Part shown: positions 52,580 through 60,813 of the stretch, piece by piece
How positions within the stretch are numbered: position 1 is the first letter of the stretch
Layout of the letters: each line of letters opens with the position of its first letter
NCBI GenBank assembly: GCA_035943095.1
Contig: DASZCN010000101.1
Span: forward strand, 21,724 to 85,723
From: AG41 sp035943095
GTDB lineage: Bacteria > Gemmatimonadota > Gemmatimonadetes > Gemmatimonadales > GWC2-71-9
Direction: 5' to 3'
DNA length: 64,000 nt
Program-made: the position numbers and the translations under genes
Notes under the pieces: generated by a model
Database searches by the model: none
What the model was told of the DNA's origin: nothing
The model's input: only the letters and a program-made list of their open reading frames with translations

Positions 52580-53803
52580 CTAGATCAGCCCTAGTCTTGC
52601 ACCTACGCGCTTGAACGCCGCCAGGGCGAAATCCAGGTCCTCCCGCGAATGCGCCGCCGAAAGCTGGCAGCGGATGCGGGCCTGCCCCTGCGGAACGACC
52701 GGGTAGCCGAACCCGGTCACGAAGACGTGCTCCTCCAGCAGTAATTCGCTCATGCGGATCGCCTTGGAGGTCTCCCCCAGGATCACGGGCACGATGGGCG
52801 TCTCGCCCGCTAGCGGCTTGAACCCCAGCGTCAGAAGTCGATCCCGGAAGTACCGTGTGTTCTCGCGGAGCCTGGCCACGAGCTCGGGATGGCGTTCGAG
52901 GTGGCGCACGGCAGCCAACGCGCTCCCCGCCACCGTCGGGGGCAGTGCATTTGAGAAGAGTTGAGGTCGGGAGCGCTGTGTGAGGTAGTCGGTCAGCGCG
53001 AGCGACCCTGCCGTAAAGCCTCCAGCCCCGCCACCGAGCGCTTTTCCCAGCGTCGACGTGATGATGTCCACGTCGCCCAGCATCCCGTAGTGCTCGGCGC
53101 TGCCGCGGCCCGAAGTCCCGAGCACGCCGGTTGCATGAGAGTCGTCCACGGCCACGACGGCCTCGTGCTTCCGGGCCAGGGCGACGATGTCCGGCAGTTT
53201 GGCGAGGTCGCCCTCCATCGAAAACACGCCGTCAGTGAAAATGACCTTCAGCCGCGCGCCTTTAGCCGCCCCCAGCTTCTCCGCGAGGTCCGCCATGTCC
53301 GAGTGGCGATAGACGGCGGTCTGGCATCGGGTAATCGCCTTGGCGAGTCGAATGGAGTCGATGATCGAGGCGTGGTTCAGCTGGTCCGAGATCACGATGT
53401 CCTGCTCCCCCAGCAGCGTGGGACACAGGCCTTCGTTGGCGTTCCAGCAGCTCACGTAAGTGAGTGAGGACTCGCATCCGACGAACCGAGCCAATGCCTG
53501 TTCGAGCTCGCGATGGATCGTGAACGTGCCGCAGATGAATCGCACCGAGCCGGTTCCAGCGCCGAACTCGTCGAGGGCGCGTTTGCCCGCGGCCACCACC
53601 TCGGGCTGGTCGCAGAGGCCCAGATAGTTGTTCGACGAGAGGATCACCACCTCGCCACGCCCCTGCATCTTGGTTCTGGCGGCTTGCGGCCCTTCGAGAT
53701 AGTTGAGGCGCTTGTAAACGCCGTCCTGGCGGAACTGGTCGAGCTCGGCGGCAAGCCGGGCGGCGAGGGGGGAGGGGAGGGAGGGGGGGGAGAGGGGCGT
53801 CAT
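52580..53803 (-). CDS. kbl: 2-amino-3-ketobutyrate CoA ligase (glycine C-acetyltransferase)
   Basis: PLP enzyme that cleaves 2-amino-3-ketobutyrate with CoA to glycine and acetyl-CoA, the second step of threonine breakdown. A 407-residue alpha-oxoamine synthase: SSNNYLGLCDQPEVV, GSVRFICGTFTIHRELE, VDDSHATGVLGTSGRG and the PLP-Lys in TLGKALGGGAGGF. The N-terminus has a low-complexity MTPLSPPSLPSPLAARL leader from a ggaggggag tract (53762-53795). It overlaps tdh (ATGA), confirming the pair. Confidence 0.95.
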   Translation of the reverse strand: MTPLSPPSLPSPLAARLAAELDQFRQDGVYKRLNYLEGPQAARTKMQGRGEVVILSSNNYLGLCDQPEVVAAGKRALDEFGAGTGSVRFICGTFTIHRELEQALARFVGCESSLTYVSCWNANEGLCPTLLGEQDIVISDQLNHASIIDSIRLAKAITRCQTAVYRHSDMADLAEKLGAAKGARLKVIFTDGVFSMEGDLAKLPDIVALARKHEAVVAVDDSHATGVLGTSGRGSAEHYGMLGDVDIITSTLGKALGGGAGGFTAGSLALTDYLTQRSRPQLFSNALPPTVAGSALAAVRHLERHPELVARLRENTRYFRDRLLTLGFKPLAGETPIVPVILGETSKAIRMSELLLEEHVFVTGFGYPVVPQGQARIRCQLSAAHSREDLDFALAAFKRVGARLGLI

Positions 53804-54828
53804 GCGATCTCCAGGATGATCTTGCCCGCGTCACCCGACCGGATGGCCGCGAGCGCGTCGTCGATCTTGGCGAGGGGGAACTGGTGGGTGATGACGGGCC
53901 GGGGATCGAGCAGACCGGCGCTCAAATAGCGCCGCATCTGGTGCCAGGTCTCGTACATCTTGCGGCCGATGACGCCATAAACCGTGATGCCCTTGAAGAT
54001 GATTTCGTTCGCGAGGTCGATCGGCACCTGACCCTTGGGAAGGCCCAGCAGCTGCACGCGGCCACCCATTCGCACCGCCGCGAACGCCTGGTGCAGCGCC
54101 GACGGCACGCCGGACATCTCGCACACCACGTCGGCGCCCTCGGCGGACGTCTCGTCGAGCACCGTCCGCACGACGTCCTCCGTGGCGGCGTTGACAGTGA
54201 CGTGGGCGCCCATCTGGCGTGCCAATGCCAGTCGAGTGGCGTTCACATCCGAGGCGATGACCTTGGCAGCGCCCGCGGCCCGGGCGATGCCGACCGCGAA
54301 GCAGCCGATCGGCCCGCACCCCACGACCAGCACGCTACTGCCCGGAATGTCGGCGGAGAGCACCGTATGGAACGCGTTGCCCATCGGGTCCATCACGGCG
54401 CCCACGGTGGTGGGGATACCGTCGAGTGGCAGGACATTCGTCGCCGGCATCGCGATGTACTCCGCGAACGCGCCGTCGCGATCCACGCCGATGATGCGCG
54501 TGTTGCGACAGATATGACTGTTCCCGGTGCGGCACTGGAGGCAGTGTCCGCAGACGATGTGTCCCTCGGCGGTCACCAGTTGACCGGTCTTGAGCTCCGA
54601 GACGGCGTCACCCACCGCCACGATCTCCCCGGCGAATTCGTGGCCGACCACGACGGGCGGCTTGATGCGCCCTTCCGCCCACGCATTCCAGTCGGCGATG
54701 TGCAGGTCCGTCCCGCACACGCCCGCGTGACGCACGGCGATGAGGACCTCGCCCGGTCCCGGCGACGGCTTGGGGACGGACGTCACCGTCAGGCCGGGGG
54801 CGCGCTTCTGCTTGACGATCGCTTGCAT
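53800..54828 (-). CDS. tdh: L-threonine 3-dehydrogenase
   Basis: Zinc-dependent, NAD-linked oxidation of threonine to 2-amino-3-ketobutyrate. A 342-residue MDR protein with catalytic zinc ligands in GVCGTDLHIADW and VVGHEFAGEIV, structural zinc cysteines in CGHCLQCRTGNSHIC, and Rossmann motif VVGCGPIGCFAVGIAR. The typical threonine-dehydrogenase NLHADWW-like specificity block is replaced by DWNAWAEGRIKPP, similar to Kbl-linked homologues. Coupled to kbl. Confidence 0.94.
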   Translation of the reverse strand: MQAIVKQKRAPGLTVTSVPKPSPGPGEVLIAVRHAGVCGTDLHIADWNAWAEGRIKPPVVVGHEFAGEIVAVGDAVSELKTGQLVTAEGHIVCGHCLQCRTGNSHICRNTRIIGVDRDGAFAEYIAMPATNVLPLDGIPTTVGAVMDPMGNAFHTVLSADIPGSSVLVVGCGPIGCFAVGIARAAGAAKVIASDVNATRLALARQMGAHVTVNAATEDVVRTVLDETSAEGADVVCEMSGVPSALHQAFAAVRMGGRVQLLGLPKGQVPIDLANEIIFKGITVYGVIGRKMYETWHQMRRYLSAGLLDPRPVITHQFPLAKIDDALAAIRSGDAGKIILEIA

Positions 54829-54862
54829 CTTAAGAGGGGAAAGGGGAAGGGGAACGAGGTGG

Positions 54863-55654
54863 TCAGATGATGGAGCGCGTGAAGCCCCCGTCTACCTGCA
54901 GCACCGCACCCGTAATATAGCTGGCCCGCTCCGACGCGAGGAACGCCACCGCGGCGGCGAGCTCTTCGGTCCGACCCATGCGACCGAGCGGGATCCCCGC
55001 GACCATCTCGCGCAAGATCTCCTGCGACGCCCGCTGCTCGCGCTCGGCCCGGCTCTCCGCGAGCTCCGTGATCCGCTCCGTCGCGATGAACCCGGGGCAT
55101 ACGACGTTGACGGTGATCCCTTCGGCGGCGACTTCGTCGGCCAGGGCCTTCGAAAAGCCGAGGACACCGGCCCGGGCGGTGGTGGACAGGATCAGACCGG
55201 GAAGCGGCTGCTTGGCTGCTACGGACGTGAGGCAGATGATCCGGCCCCATTGCAGCTTGCGCATGAGCGGCACGGCGGCGCGGACGAGGTGCACGGTGGA
55301 CAGAAGATTCAGCTCGATCGCGCGATGGAATGCCTCAGCGGTCTGCTGGCTGAACGCGCCGGCAGGCGGGCCGCTCGCATTGCAGAACAGCACATCCAGG
55401 CGCCCGAGCTCGTGGTGTACACGCGTCACCAGTCCGACGGCTTGCGCTTCGACTCCTACATCGGCGGCGAACGGCGACACGCTCTGGCCGGTTTCCGCGG
55501 CCAATTGGCGCGCGGCCTGGTCGACCGCGTCCTGGTGGCGACCGTTGAGCGCGACCCGTGCGCCTTCCTGCGCCAGCGCCTTCGCCACGGCGCGGCCGAT
55601 TCCCTTGGTGCTGCCGCACACGAGCGCGACGCGGCCCGCGAGACCGAGATCCAT
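54863..55654 (-). CDS. SDR family protein lacking the catalytic Tyr-Lys pair
   Basis: A 263-residue Rossmann protein: CGSTKGIGRAVAKAL (TGxxxGxG-like), FCNASGPPAGAF (NAG-like), IICLTSVAAKQ (Ser) and DGGFTRS at the C-terminus. The segment aligned with YxxxK is STTARAGVLGFSKALA, with Ser and Arg where Tyr and Lys are expected, so classical reductase chemistry is doubtful. It is close to the FabG-like group that carries this change. It is upstream of tdh by 34 bases with a ggggaaagg spacer. Substrate unknown. Confidence 0.88.
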   Translation of the reverse strand: MDLGLAGRVALVCGSTKGIGRAVAKALAQEGARVALNGRHQDAVDQAARQLAAETGQSVSPFAADVGVEAQAVGLVTRVHHELGRLDVLFCNASGPPAGAFSQQTAEAFHRAIELNLLSTVHLVRAAVPLMRKLQWGRIICLTSVAAKQPLPGLILSTTARAGVLGFSKALADEVAAEGITVNVVCPGFIATERITELAESRAEREQRASQEILREMVAGIPLGRMGRTEELAAAVAFLASERASYITGAVLQVDGGFTRSII

Positions 55655-55696
55655 TGGGGGCTCGAAATCTACGCCCGGAGGTTGGTGCGGGTTAGA

Positions 55697-58651
55697 TCAG
55701 TCGGAAACCGCCACGTGCGCCGGTTCGAGACGCACGGCGCAACACTTCAGCTCGGCCATCTTCGCGTACGGATCGAGCACGGGGTTCGTGAGCAGATTCG
55801 CCGCCGCTTCACGGAAATGGAACGGGACGAACACCTGGCCCCGGGCTACGCGCTCGGAAATACGGCACGAGCTCACCATGGTGTTTCGCCGCGACGTGAG
55901 TCGCACGAGGTCGCCGTCCTGCACCCCGAGCTCCCCGGCGTCATCGGGATGGATTTCGACGGTGGGGGTCGGCTCGCGCTGATCGAGGCCCGATGCGCGG
56001 CGGGTCATGGTTCCGGTGTGCCAGTGGTACAGCTGGCGTCCGGTGTTCATCACGAACGGATACTCATCGTCCGGTAGCTCGACCGGCGGGGCGTACTCCA
56101 CCGGCACGAAGGTTCCACGGCCGTCCGCGGTAGGGAAGTGGTGGTCGAACAGGAATGACGTGCCGGGGGAGTCCGGAGTGGGCACGGGGTACTGCAGTCC
56201 CGCTCCCTCGAGGCGCTCGTAGGTCACGCCTCGCCAGGACGGCGTCACCTGCGCGATCTCCCGCATCACGTCCTGCGCGGAAGTGAACGGCGTATCGAGG
56301 CCGAGGCGGTTCGACAGCTCGATCAGGATCTCGAGGTCGCCGCGCGCGTGCCCCGGCGTGGGGACCGCGGCGTGCGTGACCTGGATACGCCGCTCCGTGT
56401 TCACGAACGTGCCGGCTTTCTCGGCGAAGCTCGACCCGGGGAGCACGACATCGGCGTAGCGGGCCGTCTCGGTGAGGAACAGGTCGTGGACCGTCAGGAA
56501 CTCGAGCTCCTGGAACCAGTGCTCTGCGTGCGCGATGTCGGGGTCGGAGATGATCGGGTTCTCGCCCATGATGTACATCCCGCGGACGCCGCTCTCCTCC
56601 TTGACGATCTCGGTGACCATGAGTCCCTCATTGAGCGACAGGGACTCCGCGGGCACCTTCCACGCCTGGGCGTATTCCGCGCGGATGGCAGGATCCTTGA
56701 CGGAGCGATAGTCCGTGTAGACGAACGGGATGGCGCCGACGTCCGACGCCCCCTGCACGTTGTTTTGGCCCCGGATCGGCATCATCGCGGCGCCCCAGCG
56801 CCCGATCATGCCGCAGCCGAGCATCAAGTTCAGGAGCGACGTCACGAGATCCGTGCCGTTGGCGTGCTGCGTGAGCCCCATCGCCCAGAGCGTGCTCGTG
56901 TTCGGCCCCTTCGCGTAGATCTCGGCCGCTTCGCGGATCCGGTCCGCGGGGACTCCGGTAATCTTGGCCGCGACCTCCGGGGTCATGGCCCGCACCGCCT
57001 GGCGCACGTTGTCGAAGTCGTGCATGCGATCGGCGATGAACCGGCGGTCCTCGAGACCCTGCGCGATGATGTGGCTCAACATCGCGTTGAACAGAGCGAC
57101 GTCCGTGCCGGGCTGCATCTGCAGATGAATGTCGGCCCGGCCCGCGAGTTCGGTCTTCCGCGGGTCGGCGACGATCAGGGTGACACCGCGCTCGTGGGCA
57201 CGCTTGATCGCGGCGCCGAACACGGGATGCGACTCGGTTGTGTTCGCGCCGGCGATGAAGATGACGTCCGCCGCGTGCTCCACCTCCCGCATCGAGCCTG
57301 ACGCGGCGGACGTATTGAGCGCTCGCTGCATCGCCGCCACCGACGTGGAATGGCACAGGCGGGTGCAGTGGTCGATGTTGTTCGTCCCAAGCGCCGCCCG
57401 GAACATCCGCATCATGAGATAGTTCTCTTCGTTCGAGCACTTGGCCGACGAAAAACATGCGAGCGCGTCGCCCCCGCGCTCGCGCTTCAGGCGCGACATC
57501 TCCTGCGCCACGAGCTCCATCGCTTCGTCCCAGGTCGCCTCGCGGAACGGCTCGTACCACGCCGGCGGCGTGGCCACCCGGTCGCGAATGTCCAGGTCCA
57601 CGCGCTCGAGCAACGGCAGGTCGCGCACCGCCTTGCCCACGGACCGCGGAGGCCCGGCGGGCTTCGGCCGTTGCCCCTCGCCCTCGATGGTTTGCCAGGG
57701 GCCGCCGCGCCGGTTCGGGCCCGTCCGGCCGCGCCAGATCCAGCGGCCGCTCGCCTTCTCCCAACCTTTACGAATCAGCGGCGCGGTCAGGCGGTCGTGG
57801 TGCTGGGGGAAATCGTAGCCGAACCGACCCTTGACGCACGTCGAACCCTGGTTGGGCGTGTTCAACTCGATGTCCGGGGATGTGACGCGGACCACCGTGC
57901 GGTCAGCGACGTGCAGATCCACCTGGCAGCCCACGCCGCAGTACGGGCAGACCGAGCGGACCGTCTGCTCGGGGTGACGGATCTTGTCGGGCGCGAACCG
58001 CTCGCGCGGCATCACCTCGAAGATCGCACCGGTCGGGCACACGCGGACACACTCGCCGCACCACGTGCACCCCGCCTTGTCGGGGTCACCGTCGGCGCCC
58101 ACAATGATCTCGGTGTGCTCGCCCCGCTGGCCGACGTCGAGCACCCCGACGACCTGGATGTCCTCGCATGCCCGCACGCAGCGGGTGCAGAGGATGCAGG
58201 TGCTCATGTCGTGCTGGATCATCGCGTCGCCCGGACGCTCGTCGCCGTGGCGCAGCGGCAGGTCGCGCTGCTCCACCACGGAGGGGACCACGCCGTAGCG
58301 GACCACGTAACCCTCGAACTCGTTGCGCGGTCGGGCGCGACCGCCGTTTCTCAGATGGTCGCCGGCGTAGCGCTCGAGGAGCAGCCGGAGCACGCCCTTC
58401 CGGTTCTCGACCGCCGCGTGCGACTCCGAGTGCACGACCATCCCGTCGGCCACCTTCGTCGCGCACGCGGGCAGCAGTTTGCCCTGGCCTTCCACCGACA
58501 CGAGGCAGATCCGGCAGTTACCGACGATCGACAGCTTGGGATACCAGCACAGGGTGGGGATGTCCGCGATTCCCGCCGTCCGCGCGGCCTCGAGAATCGT
58601 CTGTTCCGTATCGGCGGTGACCGAGCGGCCGTCGATGGTGAGCGTCGCCAT
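55697..58651 (-). CDS. Formate dehydrogenase-like molybdopterin enzyme, Cys active site
   Basis: A 984-residue oxidoreductase: N-terminal [2Fe-2S] domain (LCWYPKLSIVGNCRICLVSV), a segment where the His-ligated NuoG-type cluster normally lies but its Cys are missing, two [4Fe-4S] clusters (STCILCTRCVRACEDIQ; AGCTWCGECVRVCPTGAI), then the molybdopterin domains with VCPYCGVGCQVDL. The active-site residue is Cys in TRLCHSTSVAAM, not Sec. An ~80-residue Trp/Arg/Gly-rich insertion (GWEKASGRWIWRGRTGPNRR onward) interrupts the usual catalytic-domain start. No diaphorase subunit or FdhD/FdhE is adjacent, so the electron partner is unknown. ATG 58651 gives ATLTIDGRSV. Confidence 0.88.
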   Translation of the reverse strand: MATLTIDGRSVTADTEQTILEAARTAGIADIPTLCWYPKLSIVGNCRICLVSVEGQGKLLPACATKVADGMVVHSESHAAVENRKGVLRLLLERYAGDHLRNGGRARPRNEFEGYVVRYGVVPSVVEQRDLPLRHGDERPGDAMIQHDMSTCILCTRCVRACEDIQVVGVLDVGQRGEHTEIIVGADGDPDKAGCTWCGECVRVCPTGAIFEVMPRERFAPDKIRHPEQTVRSVCPYCGVGCQVDLHVADRTVVRVTSPDIELNTPNQGSTCVKGRFGYDFPQHHDRLTAPLIRKGWEKASGRWIWRGRTGPNRRGGPWQTIEGEGQRPKPAGPPRSVGKAVRDLPLLERVDLDIRDRVATPPAWYEPFREATWDEAMELVAQEMSRLKRERGGDALACFSSAKCSNEENYLMMRMFRAALGTNNIDHCTRLCHSTSVAAMQRALNTSAASGSMREVEHAADVIFIAGANTTESHPVFGAAIKRAHERGVTLIVADPRKTELAGRADIHLQMQPGTDVALFNAMLSHIIAQGLEDRRFIADRMHDFDNVRQAVRAMTPEVAAKITGVPADRIREAAEIYAKGPNTSTLWAMGLTQHANGTDLVTSLLNLMLGCGMIGRWGAAMMPIRGQNNVQGASDVGAIPFVYTDYRSVKDPAIRAEYAQAWKVPAESLSLNEGLMVTEIVKEESGVRGMYIMGENPIISDPDIAHAEHWFQELEFLTVHDLFLTETARYADVVLPGSSFAEKAGTFVNTERRIQVTHAAVPTPGHARGDLEILIELSNRLGLDTPFTSAQDVMREIAQVTPSWRGVTYERLEGAGLQYPVPTPDSPGTSFLFDHHFPTADGRGTFVPVEYAPPVELPDDEYPFVMNTGRQLYHWHTGTMTRRASGLDQREPTPTVEIHPDDAGELGVQDGDLVRLTSRRNTMVSSCRISERVARGQVFVPFHFREAAANLLTNPVLDPYAKMAELKCCAVRLEPAHVAVSD

Positions 58652-58727
58652 GAGGTTGTGAAGATTAGAGCTCGAGCGCGGGCTGGGCAACCGCGTACGC
58701 GGCTAACTACCGGAGTGCCAACGAGAA

Positions 58728-58748
58728 GGGCCGGCGCGGTGCCGGCCC
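58728..58748 (-). terminator. Rho-independent-like terminator
   Basis: Perfect 8-bp GC stem (gggccggc at 58728-58735, gccggccc at 58741-58748) with a five-base loop, read on the minus strand directly before a T-containing ttctcgtt. It lies just past the stop of the 57-residue gene and would separate it from the formate dehydrogenase. Confidence 0.65.
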
Positions 58749-58756
58749 CGAATGCT

Positions 58757-58930
58757 TCAGTCTACATGCTCTGGCAGATGTCGATGCGTGTGGTCGCCGC
58801 CACCCGACTCCGCTTCGTCCGTGAACCAGCAGTAGGCCCAGATCTTCGCCGGGCGGAGCATTTGTCGACCGGCGCGGAGGATGATACCGATTGGCTCGTG
58901 GTCGTCGAGAATCAGTGGCAGGCTGGTCAT
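58757..58930 (-). CDS. Small conserved-looking protein (57 residues)
   Basis: A short frame MTSLPLILDDHEPIGIILRA followed by GRQMLRPAKIWAYCWFTDEA and a His/Asp-rich end (GGGDHTHRHLPEHVD). The compact alternating pattern and the terminator directly after its stop suggest a real gene. A longer reading from 58990 adds 20 residues with no family feel. There is no signal or membrane helix. The His/Asp tail could bind metal. It precedes the formate dehydrogenase on the same strand. Function unknown. Confidence 0.5.
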   Translation of the reverse strand: MTSLPLILDDHEPIGIILRAGRQMLRPAKIWAYCWFTDEAESGGGDHTHRHLPEHVD

Positions 58931-59050
58931 GTTGTGAGCCCGTTTCACGTAGCAGGTTGCACGTTGCCCGAAGCAAGAGATTTGCCACAAGCCATTTCGT
59001 GTAACTTGCCGTCCTGCAACGTGTAACGAATGCGTGGGGTGGGCGAGTGG

Positions 59051-59902
59051 TCACTCCGACACGTTCAAGGCCGTGTCGAGCTGACGCTCAGGCTTGGTGG
59101 CGGTGAATCCCCCGCCCGCCTTGGAACGGCGGCGCCGGACGATCTCCCAACCGCCGTACAGCGCCTGCAACGCCTCGGGCGCGAGCGGGATCACCTCATT
59201 CGTCGCCGGGCTCGGCAGGACGATATGGACGCCGCCGGGCCGGGTGCGCCTCTGGAGCTCGGCCAAGAGCGCGTCGCGGTCGCGGAGGCGCGCCGGCGCG
59301 AGCGCCGCCGGGTCGATCACCGCGACCCCCGGCGCCACGTCCGGGAACCACCCGCCGAAGGTCACGACGAGCGCCTGAAACCGGCCGGCGAGCTGCTCGC
59401 TGACCGCCCGGCTCTCCGCCCCTTCGACCGACGCAAGATCGTGATCGAGCAGGAACACCTCCGCATCGTGCGCCGCGATGAACAGCGCCGCCGGGAGGGC
59501 GGCCGCGCCAAGGACGACGGCCACGTCACCGGGTTCCAGGCGCCGCACGGCGGTGACCAGCGGCCCGTCCGCCTCGAGGCCCCAATGGGTGGGCGAGCGC
59601 TGGGCCGCGCGCAGGGCGCGATGCTTTTGCCGCCAGCGCGGAAACGAAGGCAGCCGCAGCCGTCGGATGATGATCCGGTCGACATGCTCGAGCAACAGGA
59701 CCTCGGTGAGGAGGTACTGCCCGGCGGCATTCTCCTCGAGCTCGCGGACGGCCTCGTCGCCGATTTCCATCAGCTGCTCGCGGGTGAGGGCGTTCTTGTA
59801 CTCCTCGATCCGCTGCAGCAGGAACTCTTGATACTCCTGCTTGAGCGACCGCGGCGGCCGCCGCGTGGTGCGGGAGCGAGGCTCGCCCGAGAGGCTCAGC
59901 AT
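59051..59902 (-). CDS. Hypothetical protein with SAM-methyltransferase-like fold
   Basis: A 283-residue protein. The first ~90 residues are helical and charged (LKQEYQEFLLQRIEEYKNAL, VRELEENAAGQYLLTEV). The following part has a Rossmann-like pattern, GDVAVVLGAAALPAALFIAA, then VFLLDHDLASVEGAES, and a GGVHIVLPSP strand near the end, as in class I methyltransferases, but without a clear catalytic motif. ATG at 59902 overlaps the CDF transporter stop by seven bases and sets the start. It may be a scaffold or a methyltransferase; not resolved. Confidence 0.6.
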   Translation of the reverse strand: MLSLSGEPRSRTTRRPPRSLKQEYQEFLLQRIEEYKNALTREQLMEIGDEAVRELEENAAGQYLLTEVLLLEHVDRIIIRRLRLPSFPRWRQKHRALRAAQRSPTHWGLEADGPLVTAVRRLEPGDVAVVLGAAALPAALFIAAHDAEVFLLDHDLASVEGAESRAVSEQLAGRFQALVVTFGGWFPDVAPGVAVIDPAALAPARLRDRDALLAELQRRTRPGGVHIVLPSPATNEVIPLAPEALQALYGGWEIVRRRRSKAGGGFTATKPERQLDTALNVSE

Positions 59903-60750
59903 GGCTCGACGTGCACGGTGACTTCGTGGAACTGGAGGTCGCGCTTGAGTCGCTCTTCCACCTCGTCCGCGATCGCGTGCGCCGATTCCACGTTGGCGTG
60001 ACGGTCGACGGCGATCGTCACCTCGGCATAGCGCAGGTCGGAAGGCCCACGCGAGCGGATCCCGTAGGCACCCTTCACGCCCGGGACGGCCTGGGCAGCG
60101 TTCTGGATGTCGCGCGTGGGGATGGCGCGCTGGTCCACGAGCACCGGGACCGTGCGGGCGAGGATTCGATACGCCACGAACACGATCACCAGGGCTACGA
60201 TGATCGCGACGGCCGAATCGGCCCACCACAGGCCCTGCCGCGTGAGCAGGATGCCCACGATGACGCCGACCGTTATGAAGACGTCGGCCCGGGTGTGCGC
60301 CGCGTCCGCGACGAGCAGCTCGCTGCCGAGCTCGATCCCGCGGCGGTGCTCGTACCAGGTGATCAGCACGTTCACCCCCAGGGTGAGGACCAGGAGCGCG
60401 AGCTGAAAGTCGCTTACGTCCACCCGCTGCATGCCGCTCACAAGATGGTTGACTGCCCCCCGTACCAGCTCGAAGCAGGTGATCGACAGGAATCCCACGA
60501 TGGCCAGCGCGCCCAGCGTCTCGAACTTCCCGTGGCCGTAGGGGTGGTCCTCGTCAGGCTCCTTGGCGGCCACGTGGACGACGACCAGGGCGAACACGTT
60601 GTTGAGCGCATCCACGCACGAGTCCACCGCGCCGCCGAGCACGGCGAGGGAGCCGGAACTGATCCCCACCCCGAGCTTGACCCCCACGACCGCCACGTTG
60701 GCGACGAGGAGCCCGATGAAGACTCGGCGAACCAGGGCGGACGCCGGCAT
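59896..60750 (-). CDS. Cation diffusion facilitator transporter
   Basis: A 284-residue six-helix metal/proton antiporter (Zn2+, Mn2+, Fe2+ or Co2+) with a C-terminal cytoplasmic domain. Metal sites: Asp pair in GGAVDSCVDALNNVFAL and HPYGHGKFETLGAL (helix 2 His), then LLVADAAHTRADVFITVGV (HxxxD, helix 5). The cytoplasmic domain (VPGVKGAYGIRSRGPSDLRY onward) is intact. The metal cannot be told. It overlaps the hypothetical gene behind it and is 63 bases from the rlmI gene's end on the same strand. Confidence 0.92.
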   Translation of the reverse strand: MPASALVRRVFIGLLVANVAVVGVKLGVGISSGSLAVLGGAVDSCVDALNNVFALVVVHVAAKEPDEDHPYGHGKFETLGALAIVGFLSITCFELVRGAVNHLVSGMQRVDVSDFQLALLVLTLGVNVLITWYEHRRGIELGSELLVADAAHTRADVFITVGVIVGILLTRQGLWWADSAVAIIVALVIVFVAYRILARTVPVLVDQRAIPTRDIQNAAQAVPGVKGAYGIRSRGPSDLRYAEVTIAVDRHANVESAHAIADEVEERLKRDLQFHEVTVHVEPC

Positions 60751-60813
60751 GGACAGGACTGCAAGGTTATAAGGGACAGCGGTTTAGTCAACAGTCAAAA
60801 GCAAAATGGGACC

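Noticed and set aside
55697..58651. Possible selenocysteine in the formate dehydrogenase
   Set aside because: The active-site position reads Cys (RLCHS) and the frame has no internal TGA.
58931..59050. Small RNA or tRNA in the spacer before the methyltransferase-like gene
   Set aside because: Only short gcaacgtg-type repeats are present; no cloverleaf or conserved tRNA arms.
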